DNA of 64,000 bases from Thermotoga sp. KOL6. GTDB lineage: Bacteria > Thermotogota > Thermotogae > Thermotogales > Thermotogaceae. The position numbers and the translations under genes are program-made. Shown in pieces: positions 29,252 through 38,137 of the stretch; positions within the stretch are counted from its first letter, which is position 1; every line of letters starts with the position of its first letter. The notes beneath the pieces were generated by a model. It made no database searches. It saw only the letters and a program-made list of their open reading frames with translations, and was not told where the DNA came from. The stretch spans positions 517,082 through 581,081 of the forward strand of contig NZ_LNDE01000002.1 of NCBI RefSeq assembly GCF_002866025.1, read 5' to 3'.

Positions 29252-30007
29252 TTAGAAATCTCTTTTCATGAATGTTTTGTAGGAAAGAAAGATGAAAGTG
29301 ACGCTTGCCAAGATATAACCGGCTGTCAGTCGGATATTAAGAGATCCTTCTAGGATGTAAGAATAAGTGTTCAGAAAATAAAGAGATTTGATGAAACCAC
29401 CAATCACGGTAGTACCAGAGAGAATCGCTATGGATACGATGAGGGGTTTGATTTGATCTGAAAATATCATCGAAAAGAAGATGGTCACGGAAAACCATAG
29501 CGTTAAACCGACCATTTCCACTAGGAAATATTGGAAAACGGAGCAGGAATCCAAATGTTCTCCAATAATCCAACTGACTGGTATAGGAAGGAGTGCAAGA
29601 ACGGCTAATTCCAAGATTGACGCCAAGAAAGGAATTAAAAACTTGATTCCAAAGAGTGTCCTCCTTTGAATTCTTGTGAGAAGAAGTTCTATGGTTTCGT
29701 TTTCTATTTCTCGAGCGAAAACGGGGAAGGCCATAATAATAGCAAGAATGGGAATGAACTGTCCAAGGTTTTTTCCATACCATTGACTCAAAATGTAGAA
29801 GTTCCATTCTGAAAGTCTCTGGATGAATTCATTTGTCACGCCGAGTTTTTTTAAAAAATCGTTTGGGATGGTTTTTATGAGATCAGAAAGGTTTTGAGTG
29901 TAATCTTTCATGATTAAAAGGAGCATAAAAGTTCCAAGAAGAACAAAAAACAACGCGAGGAAACGAACCCTCATATCTCTGAATTCTTTAGCAAACATCA
30001 CTTTCAC
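29252..30007 (-). CDS. ABC-2 type transporter permease
   Basis: 251 residues with six hydrophobic segments; residues 15-32 (FLALFFVLLGTFMLLLIM) and then a periplasmic loop with helical residues, then FPVFAREIENETIELLLTR, the coupling-helix region typical of ABC-2 permeases. The partner ATPase is directly upstream and overlaps by 20 bases. With the YtrA-type regulator this is the usual three-gene set found in Gram-positive antibiotic/peptide resistance systems; substrate unknown. Confidence 0.82.
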   Translation of the reverse strand: MKVMFAKEFRDMRVRFLALFFVLLGTFMLLLIMKDYTQNLSDLIKTIPNDFLKKLGVTNEFIQRLSEWNFYILSQWYGKNLGQFIPILAIIMAFPVFAREIENETIELLLTRIQRRTLFGIKFLIPFLASILELAVLALLPIPVSWIIGEHLDSCSVFQYFLVEMVGLTLWFSVTIFFSMIFSDQIKPLIVSIAILSGTTVIGGFIKSLYFLNTYSYILEGSLNIRLTAGYILASVTFIFLSYKTFMKRDF

Positions 30008-30779
30008 CCCTCACGAAAGCTTCGAATATGTCTTCAAAGGAAGCATCTTCCACTTCTATGTTCTTCGGGACTTTGTCTGTTTTCACCAGGTATACTTTTT
30101 CACCGGTTTTGAGAGTTTTCAACAGGGGACCATTGAGTTTATCTCTAGATACAACGAGCTTGTAGGAAGATTTTATATCGTCAAGATTCCCTTGAAGAAC
30201 GATCTTTCCACTTTTCATGATCGCAATCCTGTCCGCTATCTTCTCTACCTCTGCAAGCACATGACTGGTGTAAAGAACAGATTTTCCGTTGTAGGTGAGA
30301 GATCTTATGTGTTCAAGCATGTCATTTCTCACGATGGGATCGAGTCCCCAAGTGGGTTCGTCGAGTATATAAAGATCCACATCCTCCGCGAAAATCAACG
30401 AAAGATAGAGAATCGTTCTCATACCATGAGAAAGATTGGTTACCTTTTCACTCAACTGTATCCCATACTTTTCGATCATTTTGAGTGCCTTTTTTTCATT
30501 GAAATTTTTCCCGATTCTCTTGAAGAGATCAACGATTTCTATTACTTTCAGGTACGGATACAATCTTTTTTCCTCTGGAAGGTAGGAGAAAGTCCCTTTC
30601 AGTTCTACATCGCCGGCTGATTTTTTTCGAAGGCCAATGATACATTTCAATGTGGTAGTCTTTCCCGCCCCGTTGGGACCAAGGATGGCAAAGATCTCCC
30701 CTTTGTTCACTTCAAAATCGACACCATCTACAGCAACTTTGTCACCATAGAGTTTTTTCAAACCTCTTACTCTAAGCAT
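29988..30779 (-). CDS. ABC transporter ATP-binding protein
   Basis: Walker A GPNGAGKTTTLKCI (about residue 37), Q-loop replaced by FSYLPEEKRLYP, signature VTNLSHGMRTILYL, Walker B DLYILDEPTWGLDP and the H-loop in YTSHVLAEVE. All elements for ATP hydrolysis present. C-terminal 60 residues are the domain typical of drug/lantibiotic exporters. Pairs with the ABC-2 permease; its start overlaps the GntR-type regulator gene by 13 bases. Confidence 0.92.
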   Translation of the reverse strand: MLRVRGLKKLYGDKVAVDGVDFEVNKGEIFAILGPNGAGKTTTLKCIIGLRKKSAGDVELKGTFSYLPEEKRLYPYLKVIEIVDLFKRIGKNFNEKKALKMIEKYGIQLSEKVTNLSHGMRTILYLSLIFAEDVDLYILDEPTWGLDPIVRNDMLEHIRSLTYNGKSVLYTSHVLAEVEKIADRIAIMKSGKIVLQGNLDDIKSSYKLVVSRDKLNGPLLKTLKTGEKVYLVKTDKVPKNIEVEDASFEDIFEAFVRGESDVC

Positions 30780-31153
30780 GTTTTCTCACCCCTGTAGACT
30801 ATTTCTATCAATTTCTGAACCCTCTCGAAAGGGATACCTGCTCTTTTGCAATCTCTCAAGACTTTTATGAGTTCTTCTTCCAATTGCATTTGTATTTTCT
30901 TTTTGTCCACTCTGGTGACAACGTATCCTTCTCCTCTTTTTACCTCTAAAATTCCTTCCTGAACGAGTTCCCTGTAAGCGCGTGAAACGGTGTTCAAGTT
31001 CACACCCAGATCTTCTGCGAGGGATCTTATGGAAGGGACAAATTCGCCTTCTTTTAATTTTCCGGAGAGAATAAGAAGTTTTATTCTATCTTTTATCTGC
31101 TCGTATATTGGCTTTGAGGAGTGGAAATTTATTTTGAACCACAACTCTATCAC
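30767..31153 (-). CDS. GntR-family regulator, YtrA subfamily
   Basis: 128 residues, the short YtrA form. The winged helix covers residues about 8-78: PIYEQIKDRIKLLILSGKLK, FVPSIRSLAEDLGVNLNTV (recognition helix) and REGYV-like wing GEGYVVTR. Such regulators repress their own ABC transporter operon. Start is ambiguous: GTG at 31153 or, better spaced from GAGGTGA, TTG at 31144, giving the typical opening M-W-F-K-I. A perfect inverted repeat covers the -10 element upstream, the probable operator. Confidence 0.88.
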   Translation of the reverse strand: MIELWFKINFHSSKPIYEQIKDRIKLLILSGKLKEGEFVPSIRSLAEDLGVNLNTVSRAYRELVQEGILEVKRGEGYVVTRVDKKKIQMQLEEELIKVLRDCKRAGIPFERVQKLIEIVYRGEKTCLE

Positions 31154-31158
31154 CTCAT

Positions 31159-31178
31159 TGTAATATTATACTATTACA
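31159..31178 (-). promoter_or_regulatory. Operator and -10 region of the GntR-ABC operon
   Basis: Perfect inverted repeat TGTAATA-N6-TATTACA. On the minus strand the -10 hexamer TATAAT (31170-31165) falls inside it, so a bound repressor would block the polymerase. Confidence 0.7.
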
Positions 31179-31201
31179 CCATATCAGAATTAAATTTTGT
31201 C

Positions 31202-31230
31202 TTGCAGACTTTGTTTCGTTTTGTTAAAAT
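31202..31230 (+). promoter_or_regulatory. Promoter of the maltosyltransferase gene
   Basis: TTGCAG (31202-31207), 17-base spacer, TAAAAT (31225-31230), 35 bases before the start. Confidence 0.65.
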
Positions 31231-31265
31231 AGATGATGAAATAATTTAAATCAGGAGGGATGATG

Positions 31266-33185
31266 GTGATTCTAAAAGAAATAAATAGCTTCTGTAAAGG
31301 GAGAGTTACAGGAAGACGTCTTTACGCTGTCCCAAAATTGTGGGTTCCGAAATTCTTTAAAAAATTTGATGAAAAATCAGGTAAGTACTTTGTGGATCCT
31401 TACGAATTTGGTGCGGAAATTACAGATTGGATACTATCCCAATCTGAAGGATTAGATTATTCTCAACCTCTTTCGTTTCTGAAAGGAGAGAGAGCTCCCA
31501 ATTGGGTGAGAGAATCAATCGTCTATGGCTCTCTCCCGAGAACAACAGTCGCCTACAATCATAAAGGCTCTGGGTACTACGAAGAAGATGATGCGCTCGG
31601 TTTTCGCGAAGCGGGAACGTTTTTCAAGATGATACTTCTTCTTCCATTCATCAAGAGCCTTGGTGTGAACACCATATATCTTCTCCCGGTGAGTAAAATG
31701 AGTGATTTGTTTAAGAAAGGAAGTGCCCCGTCACCTTACGCTGTGAGAAATCCGATGGAACTGGATGAAAGATACCACGATCCTCTTCTTGAAGGTTTCG
31801 GTGTGGATGAAGAGTTTAAAGCTTTTGTGGAAGCATGTCACATCTTAGGAATCAGAGTCATTCTTGATTTCATCCCTCGAACTGCTGCGAGAGATTCCGA
31901 TCTTATAAAGGAACATCCGGATTGGTTCTATTGGATAAGAGTTGAGGAGTTGGCGGATTATGCTCCTCCGCGCGCGGAAGAACTTCCTTTCAAAGTCCCA
32001 GATGAGGATGAACTGGAGATAGTGTATGGTAAGGAAAGTGTAAAAAAGCATCTTCGGAAGTTTTCTCTTCCACCAAATCTGGTGAACCCTGAAAAATGGG
32101 AAAAGATAAAAGAAGCCAAAGAAAACATATTGGAAGCCATCATTAGAGAATTTGGTCTCATCACACCTCCAGGATTTTCTGATTTGATAAACGATCCGCA
32201 ACCGACTTGGGACGATGTTACTTTCTTGAGATTGTATCTGGATCACCCAAAAGCGTCGAAGAAGTTTGTCAGTCCCAATCAACCTCCTTATGTTCTGTAC
32301 GATGTGATAAAAGCGAGTAAATTTCCGGGAGAGGAGCCCAACAGAGAACTTTGGGAATATCTGGCAGGAGTGATACCGCATTACCAGAAAAGATTTGGAA
32401 TAGATGGTGCAAGACTGGATATGGGACATGCTCTTCCAAAGGAACTGCTCGATCTCATAATAAAGAACGTGAAAGATTACGATCCCGCCTTCGTGATGAT
32501 AGCCGAAGAACTCGATATGGAAAAGGATAAAGCAGCCAAAGAATCAGGATACGATGTAATCTTGGGAAGCAGTTGGTACTTTGTTAGCAGATTGAACGAG
32601 ATGAAGAAAATTCTTGAAGTTTCGGAAAAACTTGTCTTACCTTTTTTAGCGTCTGTTGAGACACCAGATACGCCCCGCATAACGACGAGAAAGTATGGTT
32701 CGCGATTGAAGAGATTGTCTCCTTTTATAACATACTTCTTACCAAATTCAATACCTTATGTGAATACGGGACAGGAGATAGGGGAGAAACAACCGATGAA
32801 TCTCGGACTCGATACTGATCCTAATTTGAGAAAGGTTTTGTCACCAACTGATGAGTTCTTTGGAAGACTAGCCTTCTTCGATCAATACGCTCTTCATTGG
32901 GACAACCCAGATAAAGGAGTTTTAGAATTCATTAGAAGATTGATAGATGTGAGAAATCAATTTACAGATATGATGATTGAAGGGGAATATCAGAATCTCT
33001 CAGACGATGAACTTTTGATGTTCTCTTATCAAAAAGAGAAGAGGAAATTGATCGTTGCTGCAAACATAGGGAACTCACAAAAAACTCTAAGGATCAGCGG
33101 ATTAGTTTGGAGAGGAAGAATGTGGGAAAAGAAAAGAAAGGTAACACTCAAACCACTAGAATTCGCCCTCATTTTCCAATCTTGA
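31266..33185 (+). CDS. mmtA: Maltosyltransferase (GH13)
   Basis: Transfers maltosyl units between maltodextrins, an enzyme known from T. maritima, to which this sequence is very similar as I recall it. GH13 regions are all visible: VILDFIPRTAARD (region I), GARLDMGHALP with the nucleophile Asp (II), VMIAEELDME with the acid Glu (III) and FLASVETPDTPR (IV). It is cytosolic, without signal peptide. Three starts follow GGAGGG in frame (31260, 31263, 31266); the GTG at 31266 is best spaced and gives MILKEIN, matching the T. maritima start. 639 residues. Its last 30 bases overlap the convergent rbgA gene. Confidence 0.93.
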   Translation: MILKEINSFCKGRVTGRRLYAVPKLWVPKFFKKFDEKSGKYFVDPYEFGAEITDWILSQSEGLDYSQPLSFLKGERAPNWVRESIVYGSLPRTTVAYNHKGSGYYEEDDALGFREAGTFFKMILLLPFIKSLGVNTIYLLPVSKMSDLFKKGSAPSPYAVRNPMELDERYHDPLLEGFGVDEEFKAFVEACHILGIRVILDFIPRTAARDSDLIKEHPDWFYWIRVEELADYAPPRAEELPFKVPDEDELEIVYGKESVKKHLRKFSLPPNLVNPEKWEKIKEAKENILEAIIREFGLITPPGFSDLINDPQPTWDDVTFLRLYLDHPKASKKFVSPNQPPYVLYDVIKASKFPGEEPNRELWEYLAGVIPHYQKRFGIDGARLDMGHALPKELLDLIIKNVKDYDPAFVMIAEELDMEKDKAAKESGYDVILGSSWYFVSRLNEMKKILEVSEKLVLPFLASVETPDTPRITTRKYGSRLKRLSPFITYFLPNSIPYVNTGQEIGEKQPMNLGLDTDPNLRKVLSPTDEFFGRLAFFDQYALHWDNPDKGVLEFIRRLIDVRNQFTDMMIEGEYQNLSDDELLMFSYQKEKRKLIVAANIGNSQKTLRISGLVWRGRMWEKKRKVTLKPLEFALIFQS

Positions 33186-33938
33186 AATTTCGTCAGGTCG
33201 TTCGAAAGAAAGACGTCCAATTTTTCCTTGAGATACTTCTGTGAAAAAAACGTTGATAGCTCTCTCTAAATCGGGGATTCCTCCTTTCTTGAGGAATCCC
33301 CTTCTTTTTGCAAAATTTTCAAAGAAAGTATTGAAATCCTCCTCGAGGTACTGAACTCTTCTGAATATGTCATAAGCCCTTTCCAAAATCGTGAAATCTT
33401 CCACACGTTCAATGGGTAAACTTCCAACGAGTAGAAGCTTTGCGGCAAGATCTTTGTTGAAAATGTTTTTGTAAAGTACACCAGGGGTGTCCAATATCTT
33501 TGCACCATTTTCGAGAGAGAACCACTGAATGCCGCGAGTCACACCGGGTTGAGCACCAACTGTACTCGATTTTTTCCCTTTCAGTTTGTTTATGATCGTC
33601 GACTTCCCTGTATTTGGAACACCTACAACCAAGATTTTTGCGGTTCTTTCGATAGAGAGCTTCTTCAAGAGTACCTTTCTGGGCTCATCTTTATAGGTAG
33701 TGACAACTCTTTTCCCTTGGGCCGTGAGGAACGATGCCCATTTCTTCGTCACCGTTTCATCGGCGATATCTACTTTGTTCAAAATGATTATGGAATCTTT
33801 TTTCGAAAAATCTATCCCGTAAGCGGATGTAGCAAAAGGGGCCCGGGCATCTCGGACCTCCAAAACGGTATCCACCATTCTCAACAGTTCTCTAATTCGC
33901 CGTTTTGCCTTTTCGATGTGACCAGGGTACCAATTCAC
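33156..33938 (-). CDS. rbgA: Ribosome biogenesis GTPase (YlqF/RbgA)
   Basis: Circularly permuted GTPase needed for late 50S assembly. The permuted order is plain: start NWYPGHIEKAKRRI, then G4 IILNKVDIAD, then G1 GVPNTGKSTIINKLKG, G2 area GVTRGIQW, and G3 LDTPGVLY, followed by a helical C-terminal domain. 260 residues is usual. GTG start overlaps the phosphomannomutase stop (GTGA). Its C-terminal coding region also contains, on the other strand, a hairpin that looks like the maltosyltransferase terminator. Confidence 0.93.
   Translation of the reverse strand: MNWYPGHIEKAKRRIRELLRMVDTVLEVRDARAPFATSAYGIDFSKKDSIIILNKVDIADETVTKKWASFLTAQGKRVVTTYKDEPRKVLLKKLSIERTAKILVVGVPNTGKSTIINKLKGKKSSTVGAQPGVTRGIQWFSLENGAKILDTPGVLYKNIFNKDLAAKLLLVGSLPIERVEDFTILERAYDIFRRVQYLEEDFNTFFENFAKRRGFLKKGGIPDLERAINVFFTEVSQGKIGRLSFERPDEISRLENEGEF
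33273..33309 (+). terminator. Terminator of the maltosyltransferase gene, inside rbgA coding sequence
   Basis: Perfect 11-base stem GGGGATTCCTC (33273-33283) / GAGGAATCCCC (33291-33301), seven-base loop, then TTCTTTTT. It lies about 90 bases past the mmtA stop, within antisense of rbgA codons for KKGGIPD. Confidence 0.75.
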
Positions 33939-35350
33939 AGTCCCAATATCTCCTTAATTTTTTTCTCGTTCTCTGCTATAAGAGATTCCGCTTCTTCTTT
34001 TGTATCTCCTTTCACGTGTATGTAAACCTTAAGTTTCGGTTCTGTTCCCGAGGGTCTCACAAAAATTCTACTTTTCTCAAAGACGAATGCGACAGTTTCG
34101 TTCGGTATGACATTGTTGTACCCCTTGGAATAGTCAATTATATCACTGCGATTTTTCAAAGAACGGTATATCTCGATCGCTCTATCGACGTTGTCAAATT
34201 TGAAATTTATGAGTTTTTCCATGTAGTATCCGTACCTTTTGTATAATTCTTCGAGTTTTTCATAGGGATCATAATTGCTGAATGCCACCGCAGAGAGAGC
34301 ACTTCCCACTACGCCATCTTTGTCTCTCGCATGATCGCCCATCAAGTATCCACAACTTTCTTCAAAACCAAAAACGAAGTTTCTATCACCTTTCTTTTGG
34401 TGCTCTTCTATCAAGTATCCAATGAACTTGAACCCTGTCGGAGTTTCTTCAAGAAAGGCTCTTTTTTCTTCACAAATGGGCCTAACCATATCCGTGGTTA
34501 CTATCGTCTTTATGATCAGAGGATTATCCACTTTTATGTGTTCAAGGAGAAAGTCTGTGAGAAGTACTCCCACTTGATTTCCTGTGAGTCTTTTCCCCCT
34601 GTAAACCACTCCCACTCTATCGCAATCTGGATCCGTAGCGAGTCCTAAAGTTGCTTGTTTTTTGTTCAGCAATATGAGGGCATCATCCTCTTCCGGGTTT
34701 GGTGTTGGGACGGTGGAAAAATTGGGATCCGGTTTCATTTGTTCCTCGACGAGTCTCACGGTGAATCCGAGTCTCTTGAGGACTTCGGGAACATAATTTG
34801 CACCCGTTCCATGAAGTGGAGAATAGGCAATATCGAGATTCGATTTTCTAGGAAGTTTAGAGAGCATCTCTACAATTTTTTCTATGTAACTCTCCTTAAT
34901 CTCAGGAGGAACTGTTTTGAAGTTTCTTTCTTTCACTGCAGAGGTATCTACCTTTTTATAAATCTCTGTGATTTCATCAGTATACTTTGGAATAGCCTGT
35001 ACACCATCCCATGTGTACACTTTGTATCCGTTGTACTCAGGAGGATTGTGACTCGCTGTGATAACAACACCAGCCCCCGCTTTCATGCTTCTAACAGCAT
35101 AGGAAAGAACGGGAGTTGGTGTTGGTTCAGAAAACACATAAGCCTCTATTCCTTCACCTGCGAAAACCTTCCCTGCAAGCTCCGCGAATTTTCTGGAGTT
35201 TCTCCTCGTATCGTAAGCTATCACCACACTTTTCAAGTTTCGTTCTTTCATCCAGAGGGCGGTACTCAGTGAGGCTCTTTTCACAGTTTCTTCATCGAAC
35301 TCGCCTTCCCTCATGATCCCGCGAATACCACCCGTTCCAAATAGGATCAT
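33935..35350 (-). CDS. Phosphomannomutase/phosphoglucomutase
   Basis: Alpha-D-phosphohexomutase moving phosphate between C1 and C6 of hexose phosphates. Blocks: GTGGIRG at the N-terminus, the phosphoserine loop VITASHNPPEYNG, metal-binding DPDCDRVG, sugar-binding FGFEESCG and phosphate-binding RPSGTEPK. ATG at 35350 follows GGAGGTGA; a GTG at 35359 is less likely. 471 residues. Its first 59 bases are inside the end of the radical SAM gene on the same strand, an unusually long same-strand overlap. With manA it could supply mannose 1-phosphate. Confidence 0.93.
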   Translation of the reverse strand: MILFGTGGIRGIMREGEFDEETVKRASLSTALWMKERNLKSVVIAYDTRRNSRKFAELAGKVFAGEGIEAYVFSEPTPTPVLSYAVRSMKAGAGVVITASHNPPEYNGYKVYTWDGVQAIPKYTDEITEIYKKVDTSAVKERNFKTVPPEIKESYIEKIVEMLSKLPRKSNLDIAYSPLHGTGANYVPEVLKRLGFTVRLVEEQMKPDPNFSTVPTPNPEEDDALILLNKKQATLGLATDPDCDRVGVVYRGKRLTGNQVGVLLTDFLLEHIKVDNPLIIKTIVTTDMVRPICEEKRAFLEETPTGFKFIGYLIEEHQKKGDRNFVFGFEESCGYLMGDHARDKDGVVGSALSAVAFSNYDPYEKLEELYKRYGYYMEKLINFKFDNVDRAIEIYRSLKNRSDIIDYSKGYNNVIPNETVAFVFEKSRIFVRPSGTEPKLKVYIHVKGDTKEEAESLIAENEKKIKEILGL

Positions 35351-37145
35351 CTTTATCACCTCCGGAGAGAATGTTTTTCACATTGAGCCTGTAGCAGACT
35401 CCACATAGGTAACATTTATTCCATCTACAGTCCTCTGTTGTTTCTCCAGCCAAAGCCTTTTTGAATTCTTCTCTAAGAAACTCTTTTGTGACACCCATGT
35501 CTATGTGATCCCATGGTAGCCCTTCTTCCAATTTTCTCTCTCTGAGATAGTGCATAGGATCTACTCCGGTGATATCAAACGCTTTAAGCCAAACATCAAA
35601 ATTGAACTGTTCACTCCATTCGTCGAACAAAGCACCGAGTTCATTTGCTCGTACTATGAGATTCAATAAGTTGCGATCTCCTCTTGAAAATATTCCTTCG
35701 AGAAAACTCATTCTTGGATCGTGATACGATATCTTTGCAACCCTCTTTGCCTTTTTTATCACTCTGAACCTTTCTTCTGCTTCTTCGGGTGTAATTTGTC
35801 TAACAAATTGGAATGGTGTATGGGGTTTTGGAACGAAAACAGATACGGATGCTGTTACCTCTTTGAAACCCATTCTCTTCACCTTTTGGAGAAGGTACAC
35901 CATTTCCTCAAGGTCTTTTTCACTCTCACCTGGTAATCCTATCATGAAGTAGAGTTTCACTCTTCGCCATCCAGCTTTTTTCGCTGCTTCTAACGTTGAA
36001 ACGATATCGTGTTCTTCTATGTTCTTGTTTATGATGTTTCTTAGCCGTTGAGTGGCTGCTTCTGGAGCGAATGTAAGGCCTGTTTTTCTCACAGAAGCTA
36101 TCTTGGAAGCGACTTCCACACCGAATCTGTCCATTCTTGTTGAAGGGATTGAGATAGCGATTTTCTTTTCTGAATATCTGTTCAAAAGTTCAGAGACGAT
36201 CTCCCCTATTTGTGAATGATCCATCGTCGAGAGTGAAAGGAGTGATACTTCTTCGTATCCTGTGTGTTTTAACATCGCTTCAACATTTCTCAAAATATTA
36301 TCGAGGGATCTTTCACGCACCGGTCTGTAAAAAATACTAGCATGACAGAATCTGCATCCTCGAGTGCATCCACGGGCGATTTCTATCACGGCCCTATCGT
36401 GTACAGATTCCGTATTTGGAAGAATTTTCTTAATAGGTACAGGTTGATCGTCTAGATTCCTCACTATCCTTCTTCTGATCTTCTCTGGGAAGTCGGGTGA
36501 GATGGGTACGATCTTTTGTTCTTTTTGTTTGTAAAAGGCAGGAACGTAGACACCTTCTATCTTTGATAATTCTTTCAAAATAGTATCTCTTTTTTCACCT
36601 TTTGTTTCTTTCAAAACTTGTACAATTTCGAGAATGGCTTCCTCTCCATCACCGATGAGAATTGCATCAAAAAGACCGTAAACTGGTTCAGGATTTGAAG
36701 AACAAGGGCCTCCACCGAGAACAATAGGATCTTCTTTTTTTCTTTCCCAAAAGAATAGGGGGATTTTAGAGAGCTTCAAAACTTCCACAACGTTGGTATA
36801 AGAGAGTTCGTACTCCAGAGAAATTCCTACGGCATCCATTTGATAAAGAGGTGTATAGGATTCCATAGTGTAAAGGGGAACACCTTTTTCTTTCATCTTT
36901 TCTATCATATCGACCCACGGGAGATAGCTCCTTTCTGCCCAGACGTCAGGTTGATTGTTCAAGATATGGTACAGAACTTCCAATCCATAATTCGAAGTGC
37001 CTATTTCATACGTATCTGGAAAAACGAGCGCCATTCTAAGAGAAACTTCACCTGGATCCTTTATCACACAGTTAATCTCTTTTCCTATGTATCTACTCGG
37101 TTTCCTCACCCAAGGAAGAGTCTCATTTAGGAATCTCAGAATCAT
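35292..37145 (-). CDS. Radical SAM protein, TIGR03960-like family
   Basis: 617 residues. N-terminal half resembles the B12-binding-like domain of the family (MALVFPDTYEIGTSNYGLEV, VGISLEYELSYTN, VLGGGPCSSNPEP); the radical SAM domain has the 4Fe-4S motif ARGCTRGCRFCHA near residue 258 and LYFMIGLPGE. The C-terminus carries a second cysteine group, DCRWNKCYLCGVC, possibly another cluster. The reaction is unknown; members are commonly linked to RNA modification or ribosomal genes by context. ATG follows CGAGGTGA. It is the first gene of the leftward operon with phosphomannomutase and rbgA. Confidence 0.85.
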   Translation of the reverse strand: MILRFLNETLPWVRKPSRYIGKEINCVIKDPGEVSLRMALVFPDTYEIGTSNYGLEVLYHILNNQPDVWAERSYLPWVDMIEKMKEKGVPLYTMESYTPLYQMDAVGISLEYELSYTNVVEVLKLSKIPLFFWERKKEDPIVLGGGPCSSNPEPVYGLFDAILIGDGEEAILEIVQVLKETKGEKRDTILKELSKIEGVYVPAFYKQKEQKIVPISPDFPEKIRRRIVRNLDDQPVPIKKILPNTESVHDRAVIEIARGCTRGCRFCHASIFYRPVRERSLDNILRNVEAMLKHTGYEEVSLLSLSTMDHSQIGEIVSELLNRYSEKKIAISIPSTRMDRFGVEVASKIASVRKTGLTFAPEAATQRLRNIINKNIEEHDIVSTLEAAKKAGWRRVKLYFMIGLPGESEKDLEEMVYLLQKVKRMGFKEVTASVSVFVPKPHTPFQFVRQITPEEAEERFRVIKKAKRVAKISYHDPRMSFLEGIFSRGDRNLLNLIVRANELGALFDEWSEQFNFDVWLKAFDITGVDPMHYLRERKLEEGLPWDHIDMGVTKEFLREEFKKALAGETTEDCRWNKCYLCGVCYRLNVKNILSGGDKDDPIWNGWYSRDHEGRRVR

Positions 37146-37198
37146 ATTTTCACCTCGTATCGATTTTATCAGATATAATTGAAAAGCGAGGTGAGAAA

Positions 37199-38137
37199 AT
37201 GAAAGATTTGATAGTAAACTATGCGAAAGGTCAATTGGAACTTTTGAAAAGAATCATTGAACGTTCTAAAGGTGTATCTCTGCTCGTGGATGGAGAGGAT
37301 CTCTCTTATCAAAAGGAGATCTCTCGAGCGTTGCCAGAATATGTGGAAAAATTTCCAGGCAAAGCATCGGATATCATGGAAATAGATCCGAAAGGAGAAA
37401 ACATTGGAATTGACGAGATTCGTTCGATAAAGGATTTCTTGAACTACAGTCCGGAGCTTTACCTTAGAAAGTATGTAATAGTACACGATTGCGACAAGAT
37501 GACACAACAAGCCGCTAACGCTTTTTTAAAAACTTTAGAAGAGCCACCAGAGTATGCTGTGATAATTTTGAACACAAAGCGTTGGCATTATCTTCTTCCT
37601 ACGATCAGAAGCAGAGTTTTCAGGGTTAGTGTAAGAGTACCTAGGAACTTTTTGGATTCTTTAAAGGAAAAACTTGGAGAAATTTGGGAAGAAGTTTCCT
37701 TCTTGGAAAGAGATTTTCAGATTGCTTTGGAGGCTTATAAACTTGAGAAAAGTGGTGTCTTGAAGCTCTTAGAGAATACAAGGCACTTGGAGACAGACAA
37801 ATTACTGAAGAAAATCTTGTTAGAGGGACTAGAAGGTTACGTAGCATGTTTGGAACTCCTCAGGAGATTCGTGGAGGTTGAAACGAAGACTTTCTTTGAA
37901 ATTTTCGATAAACTTACCAATGCTGTCACAGGGAAGGACATGTTTCTTTTGATACAGAAATTGGTACGTATCGTGCTCTACAGAAACGATTGGGAAGACT
38001 CATCCGCTCAGAGAGACATATCGTTTTTAGATTCCATCTTGAGAACAAGAGTAGCGAACTTGAACTCTAGAATAACTCTCATGAACATTCTGATAATTCA
38101 TAGAGAACGAAAGAGAGGTGTTAACTCTTGGAGTTGA
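37199..38137 (+). CDS. holB: DNA polymerase III delta'-type subunit
   Basis: Clamp-loader subunit of the AAA+ fold. Visible are the dyad-like region YVIVHDCDKMTQQAANAFLK followed by TLEEPPEYAVIILNT and LLPTIRSRVFRV (sensor 1 and SRC-like motif, here SRV). No Walker A lysine is present (LLVDGEDLSYQ in its place), which fits a delta' subunit rather than gamma/tau. 312 residues. Preceded by GAGGTGAGAAA and an AT-rich divergent gap with TATAAT at 37172; followed by ricT with a 10-base overlap. Confidence 0.85.
   Translation: MKDLIVNYAKGQLELLKRIIERSKGVSLLVDGEDLSYQKEISRALPEYVEKFPGKASDIMEIDPKGENIGIDEIRSIKDFLNYSPELYLRKYVIVHDCDKMTQQAANAFLKTLEEPPEYAVIILNTKRWHYLLPTIRSRVFRVSVRVPRNFLDSLKEKLGEIWEEVSFLERDFQIALEAYKLEKSGVLKLLENTRHLETDKLLKKILLEGLEGYVACLELLRRFVEVETKTFFEIFDKLTNAVTGKDMFLLIQKLVRIVLYRNDWEDSSAQRDISFLDSILRTRVANLNSRITLMNILIIHRERKRGVNSWS

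Noticed and set aside
29337..30620. Long open frames opposite or shifted to the ABC transporter genes
   Set aside because: They overlap well-supported transporter genes completely and their products are unlike any family.
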